Part shown: positions 33,308 to 44,949 of the stretch, piece by piece
Position numbering within the stretch: the first letter of the stretch is position 1
Layout of the letters: every line of letters starts with the position of its first letter
Program-made: the position numbers and the translations under genes
The notes under the pieces: generated by a model
Databases searched by the model: none
The model's input: the letters and a program-made list of their open reading frames with translations, nothing else
What the model was told of the DNA's origin: nothing
Origin: Diatrype stigma
Lineage: Eukaryota; Ascomycota; Sordariomycetes; Xylariales; Diatrypaceae
Direction: 5' to 3'
Length of the DNA stretch: 64,000 bases
NCBI GenBank assembly: GCA_022225965.2
Contig: JAKJXP020000030.1
Coordinates: 310,001 to 374,000, forward strand

Positions 33308-34230
33308 CTAGACGGGCGACCGGAGTTTCCTGCGAGCATGGCGGTCGCGCTTGATAGTAAGCTTGAACTTACTCGCCTCTTTGTATATACCAAAGAACGG
33401 GTGGAATATGAACCCAGCACCGCCTGGTGGTGTTAGCAGGGGTGATCATTAACTGAGAATAAAGTTGGGATCTTCTCGGCTCCTTACCTGCCGCGGGCTT
33501 GAACGCAAGGTTCGCAAGCCCCCTGAAAAAGCCCTTGAAAAAGCCTGCTACGCCTTCCTTCCTGGCGCCTTTGTACGGCAGCACCAGCCAATCCGTAAGA
33601 CCGTTCCATATGCCGTACCACAGGCTCTGCATATTCACACCGCAGATTAGCGATTGATGTTTTCGAGACACCTATATCAATAACGGGGGAGCGGAGGGCA
33701 GGGTATCTTCTTTCTCTTACATCAAGGCTGGCTTTGCACGCACTCGGGAAGCCCGTGATGTCCGGCCACTTCCACACGGTAGCATCGCCGTACAGCACCG
33801 GTATGTACCAGAAGATCTTAGCGAGGCCATTGCCGATGACGAAGGGGATCTTCAGGATGCCGCCTATGATCAAGCCGATGCCGCGCGCCATGTCGGACCA
33901 CGAGGTCCAGAATGGGTGGCATTCCGCCTCGTGTTCGTCCTCTTCTTTTCCTCGCTCTTCGCTCCTGTGTCTGCTCGGTGTTTCCAAGTACGGAGGGGGC
34001 CCGGCGGCCGTTGCCGTCTCGGACATGGCCGGTGTTGATGTCGGTGCCGGCACCCGCTGGTTTGGACTATCGTTTGCCGTAGCCCTATTGCTGGGGGTGT
34101 TGTTCGTGACCATGCTGTTGGTTATCTCGTCTGTCCTAGCCTTTAATCTGAGGCGGTAGTCCCGATGGTCCGTCGGTGAGACAGGCTGTTGGGCAGCTGT
34201 TACTGGTGTTTCAGGGGCTTCTGAAGTCAT
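33308..34230 (-). CDS. Small fungal protein with Gly/Lys-rich tail module of glycosyltransferase-28-type proteins
   Basis: Exons on the minus strand: 34230-33721, 33671-33488, 33423-33308. Introns are 49 and 64 nt, GTAAGA..TATAG and GTAAGG..CCAG. All phases fit and give about 269 aa. The first 110 residues are polar and likely disordered. Then follow short amphipathic or membrane-apposed segments (IGLIIGGILKIPFVIGNGLA; WYGIWNGLTDWLVLPYKGA; GFFKGFFRGLANLAFKPAAG; FIFHPFFGIYKEASK). Repeated GxxKGxxxG/KPxAG blocks like these form the C-terminal region of fungal sterol-glucosyltransferase-like proteins. Here they stand without the catalytic domain. Function unknown; a lipid- or membrane-binding role is inference. 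A GTAAGT within exon 3 (near 33363) could be a further donor, so the C-terminus is provisional. Confidence 0.6.
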
Positions 34231-36520
34231 GTGTGTTCAAGATATGAGAAGCTCGTCGAGTTTCTCTATTGCACGGGGACTGCATAAGACGTACTGTAAT
34301 ACATTTAAATCTTGAATAGCATCGGGACTCCCATTTTATATACTTGAATACACCCGCCAACACGGCTATAATAAGCACCCACTAATCAGAAGGCCGGCCA
34401 TGGAAGGATGCAGTAGATCGTAGGCACCGAGATAATCTCACGGGTGATTGGTGGGGACGAAACGCCAGTGCGACTTCGATCCGCTGCCCTATCCCGACTG
34501 GGGTTTCGGGCGTGCGGGAACTGCCGTTCGGTTAGATAGGTTGCACAGCACTTGACGGAACCGAACGGCTGGAAGCTCGTAATAGGGAGCTAGAAAGCGG
34601 GCCGGCCTCACCAGGCAGCAACAAATGGGACACTAAGCCTCACATGATGGATGGGATTAGCCGGAAACGAGAGACCAGGAACACATGACGTGAACGTATA
34701 GGGACGAAAGAAACGAACATCGTTCTATCTTTCCAGCTCTGTGAGTAATTATACGAGGTGATATGCCAGCCAAGAGTGCAACTTCTCAAGATAGTAGGTC
34801 ACAGTTCAATCATATAGAATAAGACCATCGTTGTCTTTAGCGGGATCCATCTTACCTTGTAGGTTCTTCTTCAGGTTGCAATCACTAGGAGATAACAAGT
34901 CCCCGACCTCCTCTTCCCTTATTTTATGTCTTTGCAATAGATGGCGGTCTTGAACCTACTTCTATCTGGTAATTACACAGTGAAAGATTGAAAGAGTCCT
35001 ATCAGGATATGTTCGATATTGTCACACGGGGACATTCCGGACCAACAACACCTGCAGTTATCACCAACTGCAGAATGTATTGGAATGCACCCCCTCCCTT
35101 GCTGCAGGAAGTATCGGAATGCCCTCCTGCCTAATATAGCCATTAGAGGTATACAGCGGAAGCAGCGGAAGTTGGAAAAGGATACGTACTGATACATACC
35201 AGTAAATTGCTATACAACGTCGAATTCCCTCGACGTCGTCCAGATCTCAGTTCATCAGTACGCTCCTTAAGACCATACAAAATTAGAAGCTAATTTGACC
35301 TATACGTTCCAAGCCCTACAAGCCCTTGCCACAGATATCGTTTTACAAGTCTCCTCACCCCCTAATAATGATATCAATGATATGAACCTCATCATAGTAG
35401 ATATTTCATACCTTGAGGTTACTATAAATATACTCACATCTTGACTTACATATCTATTCTCATGAAATAGCATATGCCATGAGAAAACATGACAGTTACT
35501 GCCTTTGTCTTTTCTCGACAGTATTTACGTATCATAATGATATCTCATTGCAGACTCTACGAACTTTTCTTCGATGATTCCCGTTCAGGATACAACTGCG
35601 TAGTTTGAGGGAACTTGATGCTTATCGTGTCATCCCTTCATGAGATTCCGGTACCACTTACTTTATATAAGAACAAATTCATCCGTCGTCAACTACTACC
35701 CCATATTGTCAATGAAGTAAGTTGCAGGACCTTCGACAGATAGTTTATGAGTTAGCTGTAGTTATGAGCATTTCCTGTTAATCTGTTAATGCAGAACGTG
35801 GGATGCCTGCTAGCTAGGAACCCCCATTCTCGGAACTTATAAGAACAGGTCTCATTACAGACGGGAGTGCCCGATAGTGCAATGCTGTAGCTTTGTCCCT
35901 GCCCGATACACTTACCAGATACGAATGCTTACTGGTTTATGAGCCGGCATTAATGATCGTAGATGTCTATTCCACATGGGCTATAGGTAGGTGGTCTTGA
36001 GAGGGCATTTCACACGGATCAATTCCCTGTACAATTCCCGTTAAATAAGTCTATAGCCACGCAAGACTCTACTTCGAACATACGATCTACAGCTACATCC
36101 GCCCGTTATTCATTGCTGTGATCCTGAAGCAAGATGTAGAATATGTGGATCAACTTTGAAGATACCTATGGACCTGAGGTCGGGATACCCGTGGACCCGA
36201 CCGTAGCAATCCCCAGTTGGGGGGGGTGTTGTATACCTATAGTACACTGACACCTGGCGCAGAACCTTAAGCACCTGCATAGTCCACTTATAATGGATGG
36301 AAGTTAGGGGTATGGCGGTCGAGTTTTGCACCTATCAATTAGTACAAGTACATACTACTACTTACAACCTACAATCTACAACCCCCGCGCACTTACTCAA
36401 GCAACCTTGAAAGTCTTCTGCTTCATTATCTAGGTACCTACCCGTTTCATATCGTGGGGAGGGTGCAATCGCACTTGCCTCTTCACGACGTCTCTTTCAC
36501 TCCTAGAAGTACGGCATACA
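34231..36520. other. Long divergent intergenic region
   Basis: 2.3 kb between genes reading outward. No open frame with coding character. A short inverted repeat CTGCAGTT..AACTGCAG is at 35052-35073. The region probably holds both promoters. Confidence 0.5.
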
Positions 36521-38188
36521 ATGGCGCCATTTCCCCGGGAGGTATTGCCTCTGTTGTTGGACCGCGTGTTGGAAGGACGCCCCATCGCTTCGCCGTCTTC
36601 AATACTCTTCACCATACCTGTGGAAATCCTTACACTCATACTTCGCTATGTTGCTTTGGACAAGCGCGACCTGGCCTCCCTGGCTCTTGTCAACTCGGAT
36701 TGCCGCCAGCTGGCTCGGTCATGCCAGTTCGCCACAGTCACCCTGGACTTTGGTTCTCATGCACTTCAGATCGTCGCGAAACTTCAGCAAGAGGCAGTCC
36801 AGAGAATGAGGTCTCCTCAGGGACTCACGCATTCACCATCACTGGGGGCTTGCGTGCGTACGCTGCGGTCGAGTACGAGTGAATACTGGCCGCGATTAAT
36901 GGCTTTCAGACCGCGGGGTGAGCAGAACCAAGCGAGTGACGACCAGTGGCGTGACGTGGCCGACCTCTTGACAGAAGAAATGGAAACACTCTACTTGCCC
37001 GCTGTGATGCTAGTCACTCCCACCCTTCCACACCTTGAGTCACTCCAATCTTTCGAGTGCAATCTCAACGATGAGCTTCTAGATTGCTTAGGGATGTCCA
37101 AGGCAAAACATCTCAAGCTCTCCGGCACATTCTTGGAAGCTCCGAAGATGAGAGGCGGAAGGCATCCCTGGCCTCTCGAAACTCTCCATGCGGATCTCAA
37201 GTGGGAGTTTAGACTCTCCAAAGATAGTCCTATAGGCCTGGACTCGTCTTCTTTCTGGCAAGCATTACTAGGCATGTGCTCTTCAACCCTCCGCGAGCTT
37301 AAGCTAGATCAACCAGACCTCGCTAGGGCTTGGCTTCCCACGGCTCGTAATCGTGGGGATAAGCCCATATCCTTCAATCTTGAATTTCCCAACTTGAAAG
37401 CCCTCTTTATCGCTTCTCGTACTTCACTAGATGCAGTTGCGCTGTCCTGTCTCTTACGGGCAGATCTGTCTATTCTGCAGGTCGATTATGATGACCCCAT
37501 CACGAGACAAGTTCTTTCTGAGGCCGATCCGATTCCTACGCTCGAAACTCTCATCTTGAGCGGGCATGGCATGTCCTATTCGGACCCCCTTCGTTTTGTT
37601 GAGATAAACACGCAGATTACATCAATTGCGTGCCTTTATAATCAAAGGGATGCTTTCCTTAGATGCGTCATACGTTCACTTATCCACCATGGCGATCTTC
37701 GAAAACTTTCATTGCTGTGGATAGAGACTGAAATTCCGGAAGAATCTTTAGACGAACTTGCACTTCTCTCCCAGGTCGAGGTGCTTCACCTGAGCGCTGG
37801 CTTTCAAGGCGGATTCCCACATGATTGGTTTGTGGACCACAACAAGCTGAAGATGTATCTCAGCAGGTTCGTCAACCTCAAGCGTTTGATCATCACGCGT
37901 GACACTTATCGGCTGCCATTACCTGAGAGAGACTGGTACGAACCTAACAGGTACTACGATTACCGCCGACCGGAAGATGAAGAGCTGTGGGGTCGACATG
38001 AGAGCCAAATGCTTGAACATGCTTCTGCGTATGTCCAAGCGCTCCCTAAGCTCGCCTTTGTCCATCTTGGGAAAATAAACTTCGCCGTCGAAGAGGTCAA
38101 CGGTACTCGAAAGCCAGTAGTGACCGGCGAAGCCTGGAATACCGAGTATAATGTGATGAAGAAAGAATTCCAGATTGACGTCAATTGA
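36521..38188 (+). CDS. F-box protein with leucine-rich C-terminal half
   Basis: Single exon, 555 aa. The F-box lies near residues 30-75: LFTIPVEILTLILRYVA, DKRDLASLALVNSDCRQLAR, FATVTLDF. The remainder has irregular leucine-rich repeats (LESLQSFECNLNDELLDCL, LRELKLDQPDL, LETLILSGHGM, LRKLSLLWIE, VEVLHLSAGF). This plan is that of SCF ubiquitin-ligase substrate receptors, in which the F-box binds Skp1 and the repeats pick the substrate. Such genes are greatly expanded in Pezizomycotina and their targets are mostly unknown. No sign of truncation. Confidence 0.85.
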   Translation: MAPFPREVLPLLLDRVLEGRPIASPSSILFTIPVEILTLILRYVALDKRDLASLALVNSDCRQLARSCQFATVTLDFGSHALQIVAKLQQEAVQRMRSPQGLTHSPSLGACVRTLRSSTSEYWPRLMAFRPRGEQNQASDDQWRDVADLLTEEMETLYLPAVMLVTPTLPHLESLQSFECNLNDELLDCLGMSKAKHLKLSGTFLEAPKMRGGRHPWPLETLHADLKWEFRLSKDSPIGLDSSSFWQALLGMCSSTLRELKLDQPDLARAWLPTARNRGDKPISFNLEFPNLKALFIASRTSLDAVALSCLLRADLSILQVDYDDPITRQVLSEADPIPTLETLILSGHGMSYSDPLRFVEINTQITSIACLYNQRDAFLRCVIRSLIHHGDLRKLSLLWIETEIPEESLDELALLSQVEVLHLSAGFQGGFPHDWFVDHNKLKMYLSRFVNLKRLIITRDTYRLPLPERDWYEPNRYYDYRRPEDEELWGRHESQMLEHASAYVQALPKLAFVHLGKINFAVEEVNGTRKPVVTGEAWNTEYNVMKKEFQIDVN

Positions 38189-38967
38189 GTTCAACGCAGA
38201 TTGAAGATGCCTACACGTTTAGTTGCGATAAGAATACCAGGTTTTCCGTCCAAATTAGGCTTCACATCAATTATAACCTGATTTCCTACCTTACACAAGA
38301 CTTGTAGGAATCAAATAGCTTTTCGGCACTTCATCACGCTTCCACCCTGCAGCGCTACGAGTTACTGCTAGCTATACGTAGATGTCATGGGAAAGTATGA
38401 GTGGGTAGCTACTCTATTAGATAGATGGTTGATCTATCTCGAACCATTGCTGCCTTGAGCTACAAGGACCCAGTCTTCAACCATTGCGCCGGCTACTTTG
38501 GACAAGTATGATTGTCCTTCAAACTCGCGTCTTTCATACCCTGAAGTTTCGTAGATGCCGCCTGGGTGGCTGCTATATCTACCTCATAAATTCGCGGGCT
38601 TCTTCGTGTTCTCAGTTCAACAATTTATTGGGATGTAACGTAATGAGTATTCGATATACATACAACCTATACAGCCCAGCCCCGCTAGACCCGCTAGGCG
38701 TCAGCGTGATATAGCGCCCAGCCGTGCCCTGTACGACGATAACCAACTGCTGGAGCTGCTAAGGGCTCAAAGCAAGGGGCTAATGTGAACCATAGCGTCG
38801 ATTTACTACCGTATTCGTATTCACTATCACAAGCGAAGCAAGCACCAATCACTCGCTCGAGAAACAACTAACTTCTACCTATGTAGACTGCATAGTAAAC
38901 CAGGTTTTCCTTCTCCAATCACTGAACCCGAAAGCAGCGATCGCCTCGCTCCTCAACAGCAGGCCTC
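38189..38967. other. Intergenic
   Basis: 779 nt. It holds two CCAAT sequences (near 38825 and 38915) shortly before the next gene, plausible promoter elements. No gene seen. Confidence 0.5.
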
Positions 38968-40473
38968 ATGATAATGGATTTCGCACTCCCGGGACAGACG
39001 ATGCTACTCAGTATGGTCGGCGTCCTAGCGGCGCTGGTGGGCATCGCATGGGTGTGGAAGCTCAACAGCGCGATGAAGACGACGCCGCCCGACATACTCA
39101 AGATCTCGCCGAAGCGCTGGACGGACCAGGAGATCACGGACACGTACCGCCGCATCGAGGCGCGGTCCATCGACTGGAAGCAGCACCTGCCGCCCAAGCT
39201 CGACCGCCGCTACGTCATCACGGGCGGGTGCGGCGGCGTGGGCGGCCAGATGGTCATCCACCTGCTGGAGCGCGGCCAGCCGCCGGAGAGCATCCGGATC
39301 GTGGACTTCCGCGCGCCCAGCCGGCCGGACATGCTGAAGGGCGGGCCCGTCAGCCGGGTCGACTTCGCGCAGGCCGACATCACCTCGGTCGCGGCTGCGG
39401 AGCAGGCCTTCGCGAAGCCGTGGCCCGCCAGCGTCGCCCACCTGCCGCTGACCGTCTTCCACACGGTGGCGCTCATCAGCCCCGGCCAGCGCTCGCTCTG
39501 GACCTACGACAAGCTCGAGCGCGTCAACGTCGGCGGGACGCGCAACGTGCTCGAGGCGGCCGAGCGGGCGGGCGCCAGCGTCTTCATCACGACGTCGTCG
39601 GCGTCGATCGCGCTGCGGCCCGTGGAGTTCTGGGGCGGCAGCCCGTTCGGGCCCTGGCGCGGCTGGTGGCCCAAGTACTTCTCGCAGGCGATCGACGAGT
39701 CGGACTTCGACCGACCCTTGCGCCCGCACGCGCAGTTCTGGTCCAACTACGCGCACACCAAGGCGGTGGCCGAGCGGCTGGTCTGCGGCGCCAACCGGCC
39801 CGGGTTCCGGACGGGGTCCGTCCGCCCCGCCAACGGCATCTACGGCAGCAGCCAGGGCGACGTCGTCGTGGGGCTCGCCCTGCGCGCCGGCAGCTTCCCC
39901 AGCTGGATGCCGAGCGTGCTCCAGAACTTCGTGCACGGCGGCCACGTCTCGCTCGGCCACCTGCTCTTCGAGGCGGCGCTGCTGCGCAGCGAGGGCGCGA
40001 TGCCCCGGTGCGCGGGCCGGCCGTTCGTCGTCACCGACGCCGGCCCGCCGCCGCTGTTCCGCGACTTCTACCGCCTGCTCGAGCTGACGGTGCGGGCGCC
40101 GCCCATCCACGTCACGTACCTGCAGCCGGGCATCATGCTGGTGCTGGCGCACGTCGTGGAACTGTTCGACATCGCGTCGTCGATGCCGGTGCTGCGGTGG
40201 GTCGTGCCGAAGCCAAGGGGAGACCTGGCCATGCTGCAGCCCGCCGTGTTCACGGCGGGGTCGCACACGCCTGCCAGCGACGCGGCCGCTCAGAAGAGCG
40301 TCGACGAGGGCGGGCTAGGCTACCGGCCCGTCTGCACCACCATCGAGGGCATGTGCCAGCAAGTGGCCGAGTGGAACCGGGAACATGCCGCTGCTGCTGC
40401 CAAGCCACAGAGCGCGGGGGAGACCTTGGTCAACGATATCAAGAACGTTGGGGCCGCGCCTGCTGCTGTTTAA
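38968..40473 (+). CDS. 3-beta-hydroxysteroid dehydrogenase-type extended SDR
   Basis: Single exon, 501 aa. An N-terminal membrane anchor lies at residues 12-30 (MLLSMVGVLAALVGIAWVW). The Rossmann motif YVITGGCGGVGG is at 82-93 and the acidic strand end IRIVDFRAP follows. The catalytic Ser lies in TTSSASIAL near 210. The catalytic YAHTK motif places Tyr at 261 and Lys at 265. Length, anchor and the downstream LPSWMPS/NFVHG region fit the 3-beta-HSD/sterol-4-alpha-carboxylate dehydrogenase-like branch, which oxidises or reduces steroid or other lipid alcohols at the ER using NAD(P). The true substrate is not evident, and a secondary-metabolite role is possible. Third-position GC is very high, which yields long antisense shadow frames. 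Confidence 0.85.
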   Translation: MIMDFALPGQTMLLSMVGVLAALVGIAWVWKLNSAMKTTPPDILKISPKRWTDQEITDTYRRIEARSIDWKQHLPPKLDRRYVITGGCGGVGGQMVIHLLERGQPPESIRIVDFRAPSRPDMLKGGPVSRVDFAQADITSVAAAEQAFAKPWPASVAHLPLTVFHTVALISPGQRSLWTYDKLERVNVGGTRNVLEAAERAGASVFITTSSASIALRPVEFWGGSPFGPWRGWWPKYFSQAIDESDFDRPLRPHAQFWSNYAHTKAVAERLVCGANRPGFRTGSVRPANGIYGSSQGDVVVGLALRAGSFPSWMPSVLQNFVHGGHVSLGHLLFEAALLRSEGAMPRCAGRPFVVTDAGPPPLFRDFYRLLELTVRAPPIHVTYLQPGIMLVLAHVVELFDIASSMPVLRWVVPKPRGDLAMLQPAVFTAGSHTPASDAAAQKSVDEGGLGYRPVCTTIEGMCQQVAEWNREHAAAAAKPQSAGETLVNDIKNVGAAPAAV

Positions 40474-41120
40474 CGCTAAGGCGCCGCTGGGGGTTTGAGA
40501 GACCCGACTCATGTACAACAAAGCATTGATATTTAAACTGGACGTCCGGTTGCAAGGGGATGGGTCCCTTCTTCCCGACCATATTATATATGGAATTATA
40601 CGTATTAAGTAGATATATAACAAGTTACACAGCCACCTACTCACAAAAGCTAGACAAATGAAATCATGTCGAATACCTAGTCCCCCCCATAGATGTGGTT
40701 GATTGGTATATTTAACGCCGGGGGGCGGGGGATCGGCAGAGCCGCCCAGGCCTCCCAGGGGGCATGCGGCGTGTGCAGGCTATCCAACCATTATAGAATA
40801 GGGGTCTATGACACCCAGTATACATATGAAGATATCTCGCAAATCTAACCCGAAGGCATACATGTTATCAAACCGTGATCGTTGGCTTTTTTATAGGTGT
40901 GGTACCATAGATGATGTGGCATTCGATTAATGTCGCCCAAGACTTTTATGGATATTGCAGGAAGCTTTCCCGAGACTTTCACCTCTGAATCACTTCGGCC
41001 ACAAGGTCACTCTACGTATTAGCTACTGATGCCTCCGGAGGTTGCCGAATGGCACCAACCTACCATCCAGCCTCTTCCCCATGGGTGGGTATCTTAACAC
41101 CATTACACCGTAGCTTGGGC
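40474..41120. other. Convergent intergenic region
   Basis: 647 nt between the SDR and the 3' end of the urea transporter gene. No gene seen. Confidence 0.6.
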
Positions 41121-43943
41121 CTATTCCTTCTTTTCCGGCTCAGCAGCCGGCTCCTCCGAGTCAACAGCTTTTCCTACTGTCTCTACCGTGTGTTGCTTCT
41201 TTCCTTTGCCCATCATTCCCTTGAAAACTCGGGCCATACTCTGTCTCCCCTCCCAGAGAGGGAAGAGGCCAACGGCCATGGCACTACCAAATATCCAGAT
41301 GATGCCGACAACAACCCACCCGGTGAAGAATGGCTTGGAGAAAACATAAGCAGAGCCGTACATTGGCATCGGCCAGAGCACGAGGAACGAGATCGCCATG
41401 AAGAGGGTCAACCATTTTGCCAACCGTGAAGCCTTGTTGAGTTTGACCATGTCCTGTTCGGGGGCGACTAGGACGAAACCGGCCGTTGCTTCAGGGCCTC
41501 TTTCGACTGCTTCATGTACAGTTGATGGGTCTATGTCGTCGGCCTGCTTGATAGCCGCCATCGATGCCCAATCGTAGTTGTCGGCACCGAAACCAAATGT
41601 GAATAACGGGATGAAAACAATTGGACTCAAGAGGGCCACGACATTGCCGGCCAACATTGGCATATCGGACCCGAGGTTATCGACGTTCAGAATACCATCG
41701 AATTTCTTATAGCAGGTGACGGTCCAGGCGATCAATGCACAGATGAGACCGAGGACAGGCGAGCAAGCGGCGGCGATCCAGTTTTGCCGCTTCCAGAAAA
41801 GGGTCAATGTGGCTGGAATAACTGCAGCGCTGATCATCACTCCCATCCACAAGTACAGCCAGCCCATGCTAATACCAGCATAGTGTAAACCAGTGCTGAA
41901 ACCAGCCATGATCAGGCCGTATGCAACGACACTGGTGTGAGACATGGCTATTAAGCGTCTCCCAGAAGCGAATGGGTTGATGTAAGTCCTATCCTCAAAG
42001 GTAAATATCCATTCGACACCCGTTTCCCTAGCACTGCAACTTACTGATAAATATCGTATGTGAAGATCGAAGAAACAGCAATTAACTGAGCAGATGTAGC
42101 CGAGGTGACAGCCACTTGGGGGACCCGTTAGTGTACGACGATCAAGAAAATACTGAGAAGCGACTTACTAAAGATCATAATGAGGGTACAAGCAGCACCA
42201 GATCGACCCAGGAGACCAATAGCTGCGTATGGAAGCACGAGTCCCGCTGTGACGTCTGCCGGGTCCATACGGTTGGGGTATGTTGGGAAAGAGGGAGATC
42301 CCTCAAGCGCTAGAGCACTCAGGCCCATCGTTGTAGCGCACAGCCATGGTATGGCGAACCAAGCGAGACCGCCCATTATGTATCCTGGCAAAGCATGGAC
42401 AGGTGAAGCAGCGATCGCTTTGTTGTAGTAACCTATAATGCTGTCAGCATCGTATTCCCTAAGACTCCCGAAATCTTTAGCGCATATATGGGAATGGGAA
42501 GAAAGGGCATCGGCTACGGGTCGTCCGCATCGGAGATCGTAAGATTGGTCTTGGTTCGTGATGTGAGTTGTCCCTACCATTATCCATGAAGACAGTGCCA
42601 AAATTGCCTTTCATAATGTTAGCTAATCCACCTATAGTCTACATTTCGTTGTCAACTCACCAACAATGTTGATAACGAAGAAGATCGCGCCTTGCTGGGA
42701 TCGCATCGTCAAGTACGAACCGCCAGCATTGCCCTGCCTAGTGTCAGTGGATTCAATAATGGTGAGGTTTCAGGAGTGGGCGAAGATGCAGAGGCAATAA
42801 AACCACGTCCGCCGCTCGATGACTTCAGCTCGAGTAAAGAAGGCCTCCCCTACACATAGAGACTAATGGAACATAGAATAGGAGAAGGGGACAAGAGTAA
42901 AGAGTAGAAAATAGTACTAACATCGACAGGGTGTAATGCCGCGGCGCTGACTAGTCGATCATAGACAACAGAGGGTGACCCCAATTCAGTGCCAGTAGCA
43001 TACGCGGTCAAGGCAAATATGAGGATGATGACGAGAATGACAACAGTATGAACCTAGGAAAGTCAGATCTTTTTCAAAAAAGGGGTATATAGATCGTCTG
43101 ACTCACGTAGTCAGTAAGGAAAGTGGCCTTGATTCTACAACCAGTTAGCTACGTGATGGCATATCGACCTCTCGGGTGACGTACCCTCCGAACATAGTGT
43201 ATATAACAACACCCAGGGGAAGGAGGAAACAAGCAGCTGTCGTATCCATCCCGGTCAAAGAAGTGACCACGGCGGAGCCTCCCGTCAAGAGCATGGCCGT
43301 AACGAGGATATTGGTGAACAATCCGAAGCAGATGAAGACGCAGTGGGTCAGGCGACCTTGGTCTGTTTAGTATGGCATCGAAAGGGGGGAGCAAGGGAGT
43401 AGTATGCAACACACCATATCGAGCTCGGATGACTTCAAGAAAGGTGTGCGCGTTAGGCGCTCTCCTTTTCAGCTCAATGGCCAACGTCGCAAAGAGAATG
43501 ATCTGGACGGTAGCCCCAGACGCGTACTTGATACATAATCAGTTGATGGTTTAAGAGAATACAGCATTAGAGCATGGTACGAACCCAGAATGGCCCAGAA
43601 ACACCGTAACGATAGGCAACCCCAGATGACTGGAGGAGCGTGGCTGCCCATGTCCATGACGAAACTACGGCAGAGGCAACCAGCCCGGACTTGACCGTCC
43701 TGCCAGCAGTATTGAACATCTCACTCGTTTGCTGCTCATTGTTGTATCTAGACGACGCATTAATTCACGGCGATGCAATAGCATTTTCTACGGGGCTGTA
43801 TGCTCTGCTTACCTCTTCAGAACCCATGTAGTGATGATCATTCCGAAGGCGAATAGAAAGCCCAGTCCTACGACAATGCCGTAGCCGAATGCTTGAGTAA
43901 GAGGAGGTGCCACAGCACCACCTGCTCCTCCGCCTCCTGCCAT
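41121..43943 (-). CDS. dur3: Urea/polyamine transporter, DUR3 family (sodium:solute symporter superfamily)
   Basis: Eleven exons on the minus strand: 43943-43813, 43747-43585, 43526-43415, 43356-43185, 43134-43107, 43053-42922, 42733-42661, 42607-42578, 42432-42169, 42114-42045, 41988-41121. They total 2043 nt and encode 680 aa, close to the usual DUR3 length, with no stop at any join. Recognisable blocks are [16 protein letters not shown] at the N-terminus, [64 protein letters not shown] and [16 protein letters not shown]. The protein is a plasma-membrane symporter with about 15 helices that imports urea, and in some fungi polyamines. Expression is usually under nitrogen control. Two introns have uncommon donors (GTTCGT at 43584, GTTAGT at 42921). 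The intron 42921-42734 is the longest, 188 nt. Confidence 0.9.
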
Positions 43944-44690
43944 CTTGCTCAGTTTTTGGCTTGATGGACTCGAAACCAAGACAATTTAAGAGAGGCACAA
44001 GACTTGACGATTGGACGATGCAATGATTTTACTCACCTCAGCGCATCTGGGCATAATGAGTACTTTATAAGTCTTACGTTACATTGCAATGGACCATAGC
44101 CATAACCTTGTGCTGATTGCGGCTATGAATTGGTGACGCTTGACTGGCTCGAGATAAGCAAGATGCAACTCGAATGTTGATAACAACTTTAGATTGTGTA
44201 GCATAACGGTCGGCATTGCACCTGCAGCCATCTCGAGCCAACTATCTCGAACCTTGCAGATGCCCAAGAGATGCTAAGGAAACCTTCGTTCACAAAATGA
44301 CGATGACTAGGAGGATTGACATAACCAAATCGTGGGGTGAGAGATAAGGAGCAGCTTGTCTAATTGGCTGGGAATTGATGGACTAGCGGCCGTCCGGGAT
44401 CTTGGTACAGGGCAGACAGGGATAGCTAAGGTAAACCTCGATAAGAGACCTACATAGTACCTACATACATGTAGCCTGCCAGTGTAGCGGCAGCTAACTA
44501 ACGGCAGTTGACGGGCACCTTAGGTATGTAGTTCCAGCGTGACAGCCAGGAGTACGTCGTCGAAAACGCATGCATCTGTTCCATACTTAGACTGTCAGCC
44601 TTTTTGATATTAAGTACAACAGTGGCGTATACATGGACGTAACTCGATTTCCAACCCTTGAGTTTAAAGTCCCTGGTTATTGATATCGTG
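43944..44690. other. Upstream region of the urea transporter
   Basis: About 750 nt of normal composition that should hold the dur3 promoter. Its far side abuts the AT-rich island. No gene seen. Confidence 0.5.
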
Positions 44691-44949
44691 CCTGGTTAAT
44701 AGGTATAAGGTAAAATAATATATAACTTAGGTACATAAATAGCCTTATCTTTATCTCAGAAACAGACGTTTTTCTAGGCCAGCTGCATTACGCGCAGCTT
44801 TATATCATTTAATTAATAATTTTATTAATAAACTTTAGCGGTAATTTTAATATAATTTAAACCAATCCTAGCATTTTCCGTATATACTGAAATACGTACC
44901 TATAAAAGGGCTTAAAAAAACGTTTAAAATCGCAATCGGAAAAATCCCT

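Noticed and set aside
39025..40266. 413-codon minus-strand frame
   Set aside because: Antisense to the clear SDR gene. High third-position GC removes stops; the translation is Arg/Ala/His-rich without domains.
42785..42856. Extra exon in the DUR3 gene after the TAG at 42857
   Set aside because: Open in one frame, but the family sequence runs directly from HPVD to GNAGGS; inserting it breaks the conserved block.
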